Shown piece after piece: positions 7,652 to 15,665 of a stretch of 25,438 nucleotides of DNA. Source of the DNA: NIOZ-UU13 sp049287505 (GTDB taxonomy: Bacteria > Planctomycetota > Phycisphaerae > Sedimentisphaerales > Anaerobacaceae); contig JBAQFY010000155.1 in NCBI GenBank assembly GCA_049287505.1, positions 1-25,438 on the forward strand, in the 5' to 3' direction. Below the pieces are notes generated by a model. That model worked only from the letters and a program-made list of their open reading frames with translations, searched no databases and was not told the origin of the DNA. Position numbers and translations under genes: made by a program. Position 1 is the stretch's first letter. Each line of letters opens with the position of its first letter.

Positions 7652-9022
7652 ATGACTAATAACGAAACTCCCGAAAAACCTCGCCGAAAACGGAAAGCTC
7701 TTCAGGTATTGATATTATTGCTGGTTATTGTTATTGCTTGCTTTGCGATTTTCAGGCTCATTTTGAAGTCAAGACTGCAAGCGAGACTTGCCGCCATAAG
7801 GTCAGCCGGCTATCCCGCCACCTGTGTCGAGCTGGACGACTGGTACGCAATACCTGAATCTGTCGAGAACGCTGCCGATACCGTAACACAAGCCTTCTCA
7901 CATTACCACAAACTGGAGGAGACAGAAGAATTCGAGCTTATGCCGGTAGTAGGCAAAGCAGAGCTTCCTGCCCGAACGGAACCTCTGGCTCAAGAGACCA
8001 AAGACCTTATCGCTCGACATTTAGCCGACAACCAAGAAGCCCTCGAGCTGCTCCATAAAGGCGCCTTAATAGAGCACAGCCGATATCCCATTGACCTTAG
8101 CAAAGGTTTTGAAGCTCTTATGCCTTATTTAGCCGATTTTCGCACAGGTGCCCGGTTGCTCAAGCTCGAAGCGGCGCTGCATGCCGACAATGACAAACCA
8201 CAACTGGCCGCTGACTCAATAACTTCAATACTCGGTCTGGCGCGGTCGCTTTCCAAAGAGCCCGTGCTTATCTCCCAACTTGTTCGCCTTGCCTGCCAGG
8301 CGCTTGCTGTATCGGCCCTTGAACATGTGATTAACAAGACCGATTTTACAGATGGACAACTAATAGAGCTAAGTGAAATTTTGGCTGATGGTGAGGACCT
8401 TTCCGCCATGGCCCGCACCTTTGCAGGTGAGCGTTGCGCCGGAGTTAGCATATTCAAAATGCCTGCTGCTAAAATCATCCAAGTGGGCGGCAGTGGTTCA
8501 TCACGACTGGGTGTTCCGGCTATTGCGCTTTACAAATTCGTGGGTTTGGCTGATATGGACGCAATCATGTACCTCGACTTCATGAACGATTATATGAAAG
8601 CTATCCAGCTTCCTTTACACGAGCGTCAAAATGCCGCTAATGCCATCGACGACAGTTTTGAAACGACAAACAAAATCCACATAATCCTGCATATGATTAT
8701 GCCTGCACTTTCCCGAGTCACCACGATAGATATAAGAACCATCGCTCAGTTACGAACCGCCCAAATTGGTCTTGCAATCGAGCGTTACCGTCTCGCCACC
8801 GGCAGCCTTCCTGAAACCCTGGCGGAGCTTCTACCAACCTATCTCGACGCCGTACCTAAAGACCCCTTCGATGGCAAAGACCTTCGATATAAAAAACTGG
8901 AAGCCGGCTTCGTTGTTTACAGCATAGGTGAAGATGGAAATGACGACGGTGGTAAAGAAAAACAACCAAAAAAAAGATTGTCCGATGCTCCGGCAGATAT
9001 TACTTTCGTAGTTCAACGATAG
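7652..9022 (+). CDS. Membrane-anchored protein with GspG-like tail
   Basis: I do not recognise a named family for this 456-residue protein. A basic N-terminus (KPRRKRK) precedes one membrane segment (about 17-37), so the rest is probably outside the cytoplasm. The middle (about 60-330) is mostly helical with many Leu, Ala and Glu. The last 90 residues contain AIERYRLATGSLPETLAEL, then YLDAVPKDPFDG and a YSIGEDG-type ending, a pattern shared by the C-terminal part of type II pseudopilin GspG and by many planctomycete proteins of unknown role. There is no pilin cleavage motif at the N-terminus, so it is not a pseudopilin itself. A ribosome site (AAAGGAAA) lies upstream. It stands alone, convergent with the GH39-like gene. 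Confidence 0.75.
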   Translation: MTNNETPEKPRRKRKALQVLILLLVIVIACFAIFRLILKSRLQARLAAIRSAGYPATCVELDDWYAIPESVENAADTVTQAFSHYHKLEETEEFELMPVVGKAELPARTEPLAQETKDLIARHLADNQEALELLHKGALIEHSRYPIDLSKGFEALMPYLADFRTGARLLKLEAALHADNDKPQLAADSITSILGLARSLSKEPVLISQLVRLACQALAVSALEHVINKTDFTDGQLIELSEILADGEDLSAMARTFAGERCAGVSIFKMPAAKIIQVGGSGSSRLGVPAIALYKFVGLADMDAIMYLDFMNDYMKAIQLPLHERQNAANAIDDSFETTNKIHIILHMIMPALSRVTTIDIRTIAQLRTAQIGLAIERYRLATGSLPETLAELLPTYLDAVPKDPFDGKDLRYKKLEAGFVVYSIGEDGNDDGGKEKQPKKRLSDAPADITFVVQR

Positions 9023-9099
9023 CTAACGCATCCATTATATAAATTATTGCACTTGAATTTGGAAATTTTTAGAGCAATCCTTAATTGTTTCCTGGGCTC

Positions 9100-9160
9100 C
9101 CCCGTTAGAAATCTTCGCTTTTTTCCCATATTCTTGTTCCTTCTGGAATTTCTAACGGGG
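9100..9160. repeat. Palindromic repeat at 3' end of GH39-like gene
   Basis: CCCCGTTAGAAAT (9100-9112) and ATTTCTAACGGGG (9148-9160) are perfect 13-bp arms around a 35-base loop, belonging to the same family as 7333-7369. The GH39-like gene ends inside it: its TAA is at 9107-9105 and its last roughly 15 residues (EIPEGTRIWEKSEDF) are encoded by the repeat. As it lies between two convergent genes it may also help end transcription. Confidence 0.65.
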
Positions 9161-11045
9161 AGCTCCACTCGAATACAAGTAGCGATACTGCCTGGCGCGG
9201 CATATCAAATTCCAATATAACTCGATTGTTATCCACACTGCAGGACTGCCTCCTATCGATTTCCATCAGACGCCCGGCTTTTTCAAGCCGAGTATACTGT
9301 TGTGCTGTCGGCTGCTGGGGAGAGCCCATTTTCTTCCACAAGGCATACGCATTGCTGTATTCCTGGTCAATGCGATAATGCCGAAGTTGTAACGTGCCGA
9401 ACCGAAAAGGCAGACCACTTAATGTCAGCTTAACATCCGCCTGCGGACCAGGAATATCTTCATCATGGTAATGCCATAGCATCACACATATTTCATTCTT
9501 ATCCAAGGTAGCGAGAGCAGAAACATCCGGCTTTTCGCAAACTCCCTCTTTGAGTATCGTATCGAGCGGAACAGCGCTGCTGCTATTTACCGATAGGCGC
9601 TGCCCGCTCATCTTGCTGTACATGCGGAAAACATTGAGGACAGGCTTATCAATACCATTCGTAGCCAATGAACGAAATCCCGCGAAGTAAGGCTGGTCTT
9701 CAAACTCAAAGGCCCAGGTCAGTGCCCCTTCCAGGTTGACGTCGTGCTTTTCCGCCAAATCCATTTTCAGGGCAAAGCTTGCGGCCGTGTAACTGGAATA
9801 CATTGTACCGTTGCGGTATCCTAAATGTTCGCCCTGGCAGGCAGCGCAGCCTTCCGGGTCGGATTCGCCAATAATAATCGGAATTCCCTTCAGTTCCGGA
9901 TAGGACGCAATAAGTTCAAATCCCCTGTCGATAGCACGAAGTTGATTGTCCATACCCATTTGTACATGACCATCCACATATTTCGGCTGGCCTTTGGCAT
10001 GGAACGAAACAAAGTCAAGCGGAGTCCCCTTTTTGCCGTTTGCGTAATTTATACCGTGTAAACAGTGTTCGAGGAAATCCCGCATAAATTGTCCTCCCGG
10101 GCCAGCCGTATCCGGGCCGCCAACACGGGTATCTGGAAGCGCACGTCGTACCGCATCAAGCGCATAATCATGAAGCTTGAAAAACTCTTCGGGGGTACCT
10201 TGCCAGTAGGCGATATTTGCTTCGTTCCATGTCTGCCAATACCAGGACTTTACTTCTGAAGCACCGTATCTGTCCACGCAATGCCGAACCCACTGATACA
10301 CCAGCTCCCCCCATTTATCATAATCACTGGGAGGATATGCCCAGCCGGTAAATATCTCCTTGTACTTCAAGTCCGGATTCCATTTATGCTGATAAGGCTC
10401 CGGATTGATGGAAAGAGCCTGTGGCATAAAACCGATCTGTGCATAAGGTCTTACCCCGTGCATTAGATAAGTATCAAATATCCTATCCAGAATGGTCCAG
10501 TCATAAACCGGGTTGCCGTTTGCATCCTCACGATACACTCCCGTTGAGCCCCATTTGAGTGCTGGTGTCCCATCGCCGGATGTCAACAGATTATGAGCCC
10601 GAAAGTATACTTCCTGGGGGGCAAGCTCTCCTAATTCTTTAATAAGCTTTTCTCCGTTTTCCATGTACGCATAATTCGCTTCATCAGCCCCAAAGAAACG
10701 CCAGATTCGACGAAATTTGCCAATCGGCCTGGACACATCGACATCAACAGTAACAGGGAAAAATTCTTGTGCCTGACACTTCAGGATATGCTCCGAATCG
10801 ACCGGGCTTTCCTCAACCCCGTTATAACCAAAGGGCATCCCTTCGGGAGAAACGTTCGGTCTTTCTCGGATATTCTTCCCCTCTCTGGAATTTCTAACGG
10901 AGTCAAGCTCATCCTGATGCGGGGAATTCCGAGAGTCTGCTTCCGCCGTTAGGCATCCCTTAGAGGAGTAACTTGAGCAGGATGCCAAAGATAAAATGAC
11001 CCAGAGACAACTGAAAAACATTATTTTTGTAAAAATATTACCCAA
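9105..11045 (-). CDS. Lipoprotein glycoside hydrolase, GH39-like
   Basis: This 646-residue protein is probably a secreted, lipid-anchored glycosidase. The N-terminus has a hydrophobic signal ending in the lipobox LASC (Cys23). After a polar linker (24-95), a TIM-barrel domain runs from about 97 to 420. WNEAN gives Glu275 as likely acid/base and IIIGESDPEG gives Glu394 as likely nucleophile, the arrangement of family GH39 (beta-xylosidase, iduronidase). A beta-sandwich tail follows. The substrate is unknown. The start is TTG with a GAGG site 8 bases upstream; ATG at 11021 is possible but would shorten the signal. Both the linker (about residues 49-59) and the last 15 residues are encoded by copies of one DNA repeat, read in different frames. 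It is divergent from the MFS carrier. Confidence 0.82.
   Translation of the reverse strand: MGNIFTKIMFFSCLWVILSLASCSSYSSKGCLTAEADSRNSPHQDELDSVRNSREGKNIRERPNVSPEGMPFGYNGVEESPVDSEHILKCQAQEFFPVTVDVDVSRPIGKFRRIWRFFGADEANYAYMENGEKLIKELGELAPQEVYFRAHNLLTSGDGTPALKWGSTGVYREDANGNPVYDWTILDRIFDTYLMHGVRPYAQIGFMPQALSINPEPYQHKWNPDLKYKEIFTGWAYPPSDYDKWGELVYQWVRHCVDRYGASEVKSWYWQTWNEANIAYWQGTPEEFFKLHDYALDAVRRALPDTRVGGPDTAGPGGQFMRDFLEHCLHGINYANGKKGTPLDFVSFHAKGQPKYVDGHVQMGMDNQLRAIDRGFELIASYPELKGIPIIIGESDPEGCAACQGEHLGYRNGTMYSSYTAASFALKMDLAEKHDVNLEGALTWAFEFEDQPYFAGFRSLATNGIDKPVLNVFRMYSKMSGQRLSVNSSSAVPLDTILKEGVCEKPDVSALATLDKNEICVMLWHYHDEDIPGPQADVKLTLSGLPFRFGTLQLRHYRIDQEYSNAYALWKKMGSPQQPTAQQYTRLEKAGRLMEIDRRQSCSVDNNRVILEFDMPRQAVSLLVFEWSSPLEIPEGTRIWEKSEDF
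10870..10900. repeat. Second copy of the TTCTAACGG repeat in GH39-like gene
   Basis: This 31-base stretch matches 9128-9158 at 26 positions, and the final 17 bases (TCTGGAATTTCTAACGG) are identical. It encodes part of the polar linker after the lipoprotein signal (VRNSREGKNI on the minus strand). The other copy is read one base out of phase, giving EIPEGTRI. This shows repeat DNA inside the gene rather than a repeated protein motif. Confidence 0.65.
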
Positions 11046-11132
11046 TGTTTTTACCTCTACTTATTTCAAGCAATCCCATGCATGCTCGACAGAAATTTTG
11101 AAATACATTCTATTTTCTACTTTTTCGACATA

Positions 11133-11162
11133 ATATTAGTTGTAGCGCTCCTGTTAAGTCAA
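11133..11162 (-). promoter_or_regulatory. Candidate promoter for GH39-like gene
   Basis: On the minus strand TTGACT (11162-11157) is followed after 18 bases by TAATAT (11138-11133), about 90 bases before the TTG start. The -35 is good and the -10 only fair. The tandem ATTCTTTGCA repeat lies immediately upstream and could be a regulator site. Confidence 0.35.
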
Positions 11163-11165
11163 ACG

Positions 11166-11185
11166 ATTCTTTGCAATTCTTTGCA
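11166..11185. repeat. Tandem 10-base repeat
   Basis: ATTCTTTGCA occurs twice in tandem, followed by a partial third copy (TTCTT). One helical turn per unit would place two protein sites on the same DNA face, just upstream of the promoter candidate for the GH39-like gene. It may equally be replication slippage. Confidence 0.35.
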
Positions 11186-11535
11186 TTCTTGTCTGGATGC
11201 CACGTACCGGCTTTACGACTATGTCCCAGGGTATTTTGTTTATTGAGAAGGCAGCCGGTCTTGAGGTCTGTATAGGCTAACGATTTGTAGATATTTCTCT
11301 TGTCTGAATATTCTTCATTATGGTACTATTACCAAGGTTTCATAAGAGCTCGCGATTGGACATGACTGCCAATATGTGAATGAGGATAGGATTTTCGAGC
11401 AGGAAAGGTGGGCATAGCGTCTCCGGTGTTGGCGAATACCATCGAGACTTATGACTATTTAATCGCTGTCTAAAATCCTGGCAAAATATGCGATAAACTC
11501 GAAAGCTGATGAAATTTTGAAAAGGGAGCTATGAA

Positions 11536-12819
11536 ATGAACGGGATATCGATGAGTATACGGATTCGCCTGAGCATAATGATGTTTCTGCAATACATCAT
11601 GTTTGCTGTATGGTGGCAGCCCCTGGCGGCATATCTTGTCAATATTGGCATAGAAGGCCTGTACAAGGCTACGATCTTGAGCTCCGTCGGGCTGGGCTGT
11701 CTGGCGGCGCCAATCATCAGCATGATTGCTGACCGTCACTTTGCAAGTCAGAAGGTCCTGACAGTACTGAACCTCATGTGTGCAGTGCTGTTCTTTCTGG
11801 CAGCAAAACAGGACAATGCGATGCTCCTGTTTGTCCTGTTATTGTTCGCGATGTTCTGTTATATGCCCACATGGAGCTTAACAAATGCGATAGCCATGGC
11901 CAACATTCCATCGGAGAAATTCCCGCAGATTCGAGTGTTCGGTTCAATCGGTTGGGTTGCGTCAGGCGTGTTCAGTCTTGTGGCCTTGAAGGTATATGGA
12001 GCAAAGATTGATGGGACAGCAACTCCACTTTTGTGCGGTGCGGGAATGGCTCTTGTTACAGCTATCTTCAACCTGACGTTGCCGAACACCCCTCCACCAG
12101 GCAAAGGGAAGGAAGCGTCGATTATTGATGCATTCGGCTTGCGGGCACTTGTTCTTCTGAAGGATTTCAACTTTGTATTGTTCAGTGTCATCTCAATGCT
12201 TATGATGATTCCCTTTACAATCTATTGGACCTATTGCTCGGAGTTTCTCCAGGATAAGGGATTTGAGTTCATTACGATTACCATGAACTGGGGCCAGTTC
12301 GGTGAGATGTTCTTTATGCTGCTAGTGCCGCTCGCAATCGCACGGAAAGGTATCAAGTGGACCTTGGTAGTTGGACTCGTTGCGACATTAGTGCGCTTTG
12401 TGGCTTTTCTGAGCGGCGGCTTGTTTGATTATACATGGTTGTATTTTGTAGCGATCCTTGTACATGGGATTATCTTTGGATTCTTCTTTGTCGGAGGGCA
12501 AGTCTATGTTGACAAGAAAGCTCCTAAGGAGATTCGAGCACAGGCTCAGGGACTTATTGTTCTAATCTGTTACGGCATTGGAATGCTTATAGGGAACTTC
12601 TTTAACGGCAAACTCATCTCCCACTACATGACCGAAACTATCGTAGATGGGGTAGCTCAGAAGGTTTATGACTGGAATACCATTTGGGCCATTACCACAG
12701 TCATATCCATAGTTTTGTTAGTGGCGTTCTGTTTGGTCTTCCGTGACGATGTGACAAAGGTAGGTAAGCCGATGACAGTTTCACGAAGTTCTGATAAAGG
12801 AGAGAAGAAAGAATCGTAG
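11536..12819 (+). CDS. MFS carrier, nucleoside/H+ symporter family
   Basis: This 427-residue inner-membrane protein has about 12 hydrophobic segments in two halves joined by a cytoplasmic loop near residues 177-195 (NTPPPGKGKE). The start RIRLSIMMFLQYIMFAVWWQPLAAYL, the IADRHFASQK loop and the FPQIRVFGSIGWV stretch match the NupG/XapB-type nucleoside:H+ symporter branch of the major facilitator superfamily. Members outside the enterobacteria often lie beside carbohydrate genes, so the natural substrate may be a sugar released by the neighbouring GH39-like lipoprotein; this is inference. A GGGAG ribosome site lies 7 bases before the ATG. An earlier ATG at 11531 runs straight into a stop. The gene is intact and probably transcribed alone. 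Confidence 0.87.
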   Translation: MNGISMSIRIRLSIMMFLQYIMFAVWWQPLAAYLVNIGIEGLYKATILSSVGLGCLAAPIISMIADRHFASQKVLTVLNLMCAVLFFLAAKQDNAMLLFVLLLFAMFCYMPTWSLTNAIAMANIPSEKFPQIRVFGSIGWVASGVFSLVALKVYGAKIDGTATPLLCGAGMALVTAIFNLTLPNTPPPGKGKEASIIDAFGLRALVLLKDFNFVLFSVISMLMMIPFTIYWTYCSEFLQDKGFEFITITMNWGQFGEMFFMLLVPLAIARKGIKWTLVVGLVATLVRFVAFLSGGLFDYTWLYFVAILVHGIIFGFFFVGGQVYVDKKAPKEIRAQAQGLIVLICYGIGMLIGNFFNGKLISHYMTETIVDGVAQKVYDWNTIWAITTVISIVLLVAFCLVFRDDVTKVGKPMTVSRSSDKGEKKES

Positions 12820-12970
12820 GCCGGCCTCGCAGAAGATAATACAAACAAAAGACTTGCTGCCATAAAACTTCCATATATTACAACTGGATAGTCCACCTTA
12901 TGCGAACTCGTGAGCGAGCCCTCACCGACTGCCGGTATATATAATAGCAATATGCAGATTTGACGGCATC

Positions 12971-12986
12971 GTGCTGCGTGTAGCAC
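12971..12986. repeat. Short palindrome upstream of PIG-L gene
   Basis: GTGCT (12971-12975) and AGCAC (12982-12986) flank six bases, followed by GTGCCGTG. A similar motif, GTGCGTAGCACGGCG, occurs at 440-454. It may be a minor dispersed palindromic repeat in the leader of the deacetylase gene. Confidence 0.3.
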
Positions 12987-13047
12987 GTGCCGTGTTCCCT
13001 AATGGATGGTCCCGCAGGGAAGGGACTCATTATAGGAGGTTCACGCT

Positions 13048-14001
13048 ATGAATGATAGATTTGTAAGAGAAAGATGGTTGGTAGGGAGCTTGCTCCTGGG
13101 TGGCGTACTATTGTTTCTGGCTGGGACATTGGATGCTGCCGTCTCGAAGCCTGCGTCCGCCCCGGATCCCACCGATGGAAAGGTGCGGGTCATCTGCTTC
13201 GGCGCGCATCCGGACGACAACGAGTTTCGTGCCGGGGGCGTAGCGGCCATGTGGGCGGCCCAGGGGCATCACGTCAAGTTTGTCTCCTGTACGAATGGGG
13301 ATATAGGTCACTGGGGTATGGCCGGTGGTCCCCTGGCACAGCGCCGCACTGCCGAGGTCGAGCGATGCGCAGAAATCTTCGGCATCGAAACCGAAGTGCT
13401 TGACATTCACGATGGCGAGATTATGCCGACCCTCGAAAATCGCAAAACCATTGTACGGCTGATACGTGAGTGGCGTGCGGACATTGTCATGTGCCATCGT
13501 CCGAATGATTACCATCCGGACCATCGCTATGCGGCGCTGCTGGTTCAGGATGCGGGTTACATGGTCACGGTGCCATTCTTCTGTCCCGACATACCCTACC
13601 TTAAAAGCAATCCTGTGTTCCTGTACTATCAGGATCGCTTCCAGAAACCAAATCCGTTCTCCGCGGACATTGCTGTGGGCATCGACGCCGTCATCGACAA
13701 GAAACTGGAAGCCGCCCTGGCCCTCGCATCGCAGACATTGGAAGGCGGCTGTGGAGGGTCGGAGAGTTTATATCCGGAGGACCCGACCGAACGAAAGGCT
13801 CGCGAGCAGGAGGTTCGTCGGCGCTTTGATAGTCGCTTCGCGGATACCGCCAATCAGTTCCGCGAACAGCTCACCCATTGGTATGGACAGGAGCAGGCCA
13901 AGAATATCAAGTATGCCGAGGCATTTGAAATCTGTGAATACGGCCGACGTCCGTCAAAGAAAGAGATTCAGAAGCTGTTTCCGTTCTTCCCCAGTCTATA
14001 A
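13048..14001 (+). CDS. Exported PIG-L family deacetylase
   Basis: This 317-residue protein belongs to the PIG-L/LmbE zinc deacetylases, which remove acetyl from N-acetyl-amino sugars. FGAHPDDNEF (His54, Asp57) and HPDH (His159) supply the metal ligands, with Asp56 the expected catalytic base. An N-terminal hydrophobic stretch (about 11-30) ending in LDAA looks like a signal peptide, so it probably acts outside the cytoplasm, unlike the bacillithiol and mycothiol enzymes. The C-terminal part (about 235-317) is charged and helical. AGGAGG lies 8 bases upstream of the ATG, a strong site. The neighbouring genes are oriented away or convergent, so it appears monocistronic. An extracellular amino-sugar or glycan substrate fits the surrounding exported carbohydrate enzymes but is not shown. 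Confidence 0.9.
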   Translation: MNDRFVRERWLVGSLLLGGVLLFLAGTLDAAVSKPASAPDPTDGKVRVICFGAHPDDNEFRAGGVAAMWAAQGHHVKFVSCTNGDIGHWGMAGGPLAQRRTAEVERCAEIFGIETEVLDIHDGEIMPTLENRKTIVRLIREWRADIVMCHRPNDYHPDHRYAALLVQDAGYMVTVPFFCPDIPYLKSNPVFLYYQDRFQKPNPFSADIAVGIDAVIDKKLEAALALASQTLEGGCGGSESLYPEDPTERKAREQEVRRRFDSRFADTANQFREQLTHWYGQEQAKNIKYAEAFEICEYGRRPSKKEIQKLFPFFPSL

Positions 14002-14116
14002 TGGGGGCAACAGGTAGCAACTATGCGATGCGCGTACGTGCAGTTTCTGACAATGCCCGGCGGTGAAGACAAAATATACTTTGACGACATTTGATTGTAT
14101 CGGCCAAGCTCGGAAC

Positions 14117-14133
14117 CACAGCTATAAGCTGTG
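14117..14133. terminator. Hairpin between convergent genes
   Basis: CACAGCT (14117-14123) and AGCTGTG (14127-14133) form a 7-bp stem with a 3-base loop, in the 167-base gap between the convergent deacetylase and pseudoprotease genes. ATTT follows on the plus strand but there is no long T-run, so a bidirectional terminator is possible but weakly supported. Confidence 0.35.
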
Positions 14134-14168
14134 ATTTAGGTGACAATGGTGGCAAGACCCTAATCACG

Positions 14169-15665
14169 TCACAGGTTAATATTTAGAAGTTCATATATAC
14201 CGTAGTTCTTACGGATGAACATATCTGCTTCGGGCAATTGCTCACGGGTGATAACCACTGCCGGATTATCCAGCTCAAACTCTATTACATCATACTTGGA
14301 TTTGGGATTCAGTTTCTGAGCCGTCAGGATGTCTGCAATGGAACGTATAGCCATGCCGTTAAACTTTTTGACAACAATTTGTCCAAGGTCATGGTAGCCA
14401 AGGTTGATATTAGCCGGCAGGACGTAACTTAGTATCACGATGTTATTGCGTTCTGGGGTGGGTTTGAAGGCAAAATCACGATAATAATGATACAGGTGCG
14501 ACGGGGCCTTACCGGTCCAATCATCACCCCATTGGATTAAATACTCGCGGGTAAGCTTTTGTAGGATGAATCCACCTGTGATGATGTATTCCGGCTGTTG
14601 GTCATATTCGTGATATGGTACGAGCATCTCTGAGGCATTGAAGTTCTTAACCTCGGATTGGACCTGTATTTTCTCGCCATCTCGCCAAAGCTCGAACGAA
14701 ACTGCTTGACCGGCAGTTTTACTTGTTATCAAATGAGGGAAATTCAGCCATTCGTATTTTGGGTGCATGAATTGACCGTAAGAATTAAGAGGGTTTCCAT
14801 CAATTGCTAATATGACATCAGCTTTTTTGAGGACATCGCAACCGGTGCCAAGATTATAGACGTCGGTTACATAGGCGCCGGTCTTGAGAGATGTCGGTAT
14901 CTTCAGAAAGCTCCGCATAGCCGGGTCCAAAAGCTCAGAGGTGGCAAAGCCAACCGCCCCAAAGCCTTCATAACTATCGTCGGCTGCAGCAGCTAAAAAC
15001 CTGTTTATTATCTCCGCCGGGATAAGGCCTGCTTCTTTGTTCTCATTGGACCAGCAAGCTATACCGATTGGTTCTGAGCCGACACAATAAACTTGTCCTT
15101 CTCCTGTAAGATGGGATGTGTTAGCGACGATGTAATGGAGACGATTTTCGTATGAAGTATTTGTCTGTTGAACTATTGCGCGGTCAAGATAACCTCGCCC
15201 ATTATATAAATGATTGTCTGATGAAAGCCAGTAGAAATCTACTTCAGCCCCTTTTCGGTAGTCCTCGGTAAATACAAGCGGTTTCAAAGGCTCTCCGGCC
15301 TCGTTAGGGTCGAGCTCGATTAGACAGAGATTGCTTTCGTAATCGACGACCTTGATCTTAGCACCTACAAATTCGTTTTGGCCATATCTTAGGGCTTTCA
15401 CAAAGGCCAAATTTGCGACGTTCCAGGCCGTCGTAAGCACCTCATATTCACCGACGGCACAAGCACATGCCCAGTTTTCCGAGAGGTCTTTATGCCTCCA
15501 AGGCTGACTCTGCTCGTAACCGTAAAAGGACGTTTCTAAATAGACAACGGATTGTTTCATTGCTTCGGTTAAATCGGCCTCGTTGCGTTCAGCGATAGTT
15601 AGTTGTGAACACAGTGTGATAACAACGCCGAACATGATAAATATGAAAACTGCGTGGTTTTTCAT
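14169..15665 (-). CDS. Deg/HtrA-like pseudoprotease with PDZ domains
   Basis: This 498-residue exported protein (signal about 1-25) is a paralog of the protein encoded just upstream and lines up with it end to end: trypsin-like fold (about 35-220), then two PDZ-like regions, sharing blocks such as YEGFGAVG and EYDQQPEYI. All three catalytic residues are changed. TTAWNV has Trp81 for His, ESNLCLIEL has Asn112 for Asp, and TGEGQV has Glu189 in place of the Ser of GNSGG. It should therefore be proteolytically dead. The ATG overlaps the stop of the active paralog (ATGA) and has a GGAGGAG site, so the two are probably made together in similar amounts. A role as regulator, substrate adaptor or hetero-oligomer subunit of the active protease is inference. 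The gene is intact, with no stops, arguing for selection. Confidence 0.85.
   Translation of the reverse strand: MKNHAVFIFIMFGVVITLCSQLTIAERNEADLTEAMKQSVVYLETSFYGYEQSQPWRHKDLSENWACACAVGEYEVLTTAWNVANLAFVKALRYGQNEFVGAKIKVVDYESNLCLIELDPNEAGEPLKPLVFTEDYRKGAEVDFYWLSSDNHLYNGRGYLDRAIVQQTNTSYENRLHYIVANTSHLTGEGQVYCVGSEPIGIACWSNENKEAGLIPAEIINRFLAAAADDSYEGFGAVGFATSELLDPAMRSFLKIPTSLKTGAYVTDVYNLGTGCDVLKKADVILAIDGNPLNSYGQFMHPKYEWLNFPHLITSKTAGQAVSFELWRDGEKIQVQSEVKNFNASEMLVPYHEYDQQPEYIITGGFILQKLTREYLIQWGDDWTGKAPSHLYHYYRDFAFKPTPERNNIVILSYVLPANINLGYHDLGQIVVKKFNGMAIRSIADILTAQKLNPKSKYDVIEFELDNPAVVITREQLPEADMFIRKNYGIYELLNINL

Larger units (their letters stand above)
11046..11535. other. Divergent intergenic region, GH39-like / MFS
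   Basis: These 490 bases hold no recognisable gene. They separate the divergent GH39-like and MFS genes and should contain both promoters. A minus-strand promoter candidate lies at 11133-11162, and a 10-base tandem duplication (ATTCTTTGCA twice) at 11166-11185. AAGGGAG at 11522-11528 is the ribosome site of the MFS gene. Confidence 0.5.

Noticed and set aside
12936..12945. TATAAT-like box upstream of the PIG-L gene
   Set aside because: The -10 is perfect but no -35 or extended -10 is present at the right distance, so not listed as a promoter.
12666..12986. Minus-strand frame of 106 codons across the MFS 3' end
   Set aside because: Overlaps the end of the MFS gene and a palindrome; no family features or ribosome site.
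13108..13524. Minus-strand frame of 138 codons inside the PIG-L gene
   Set aside because: Antisense to the metal-binding motifs of a real gene; no recognisable domain.
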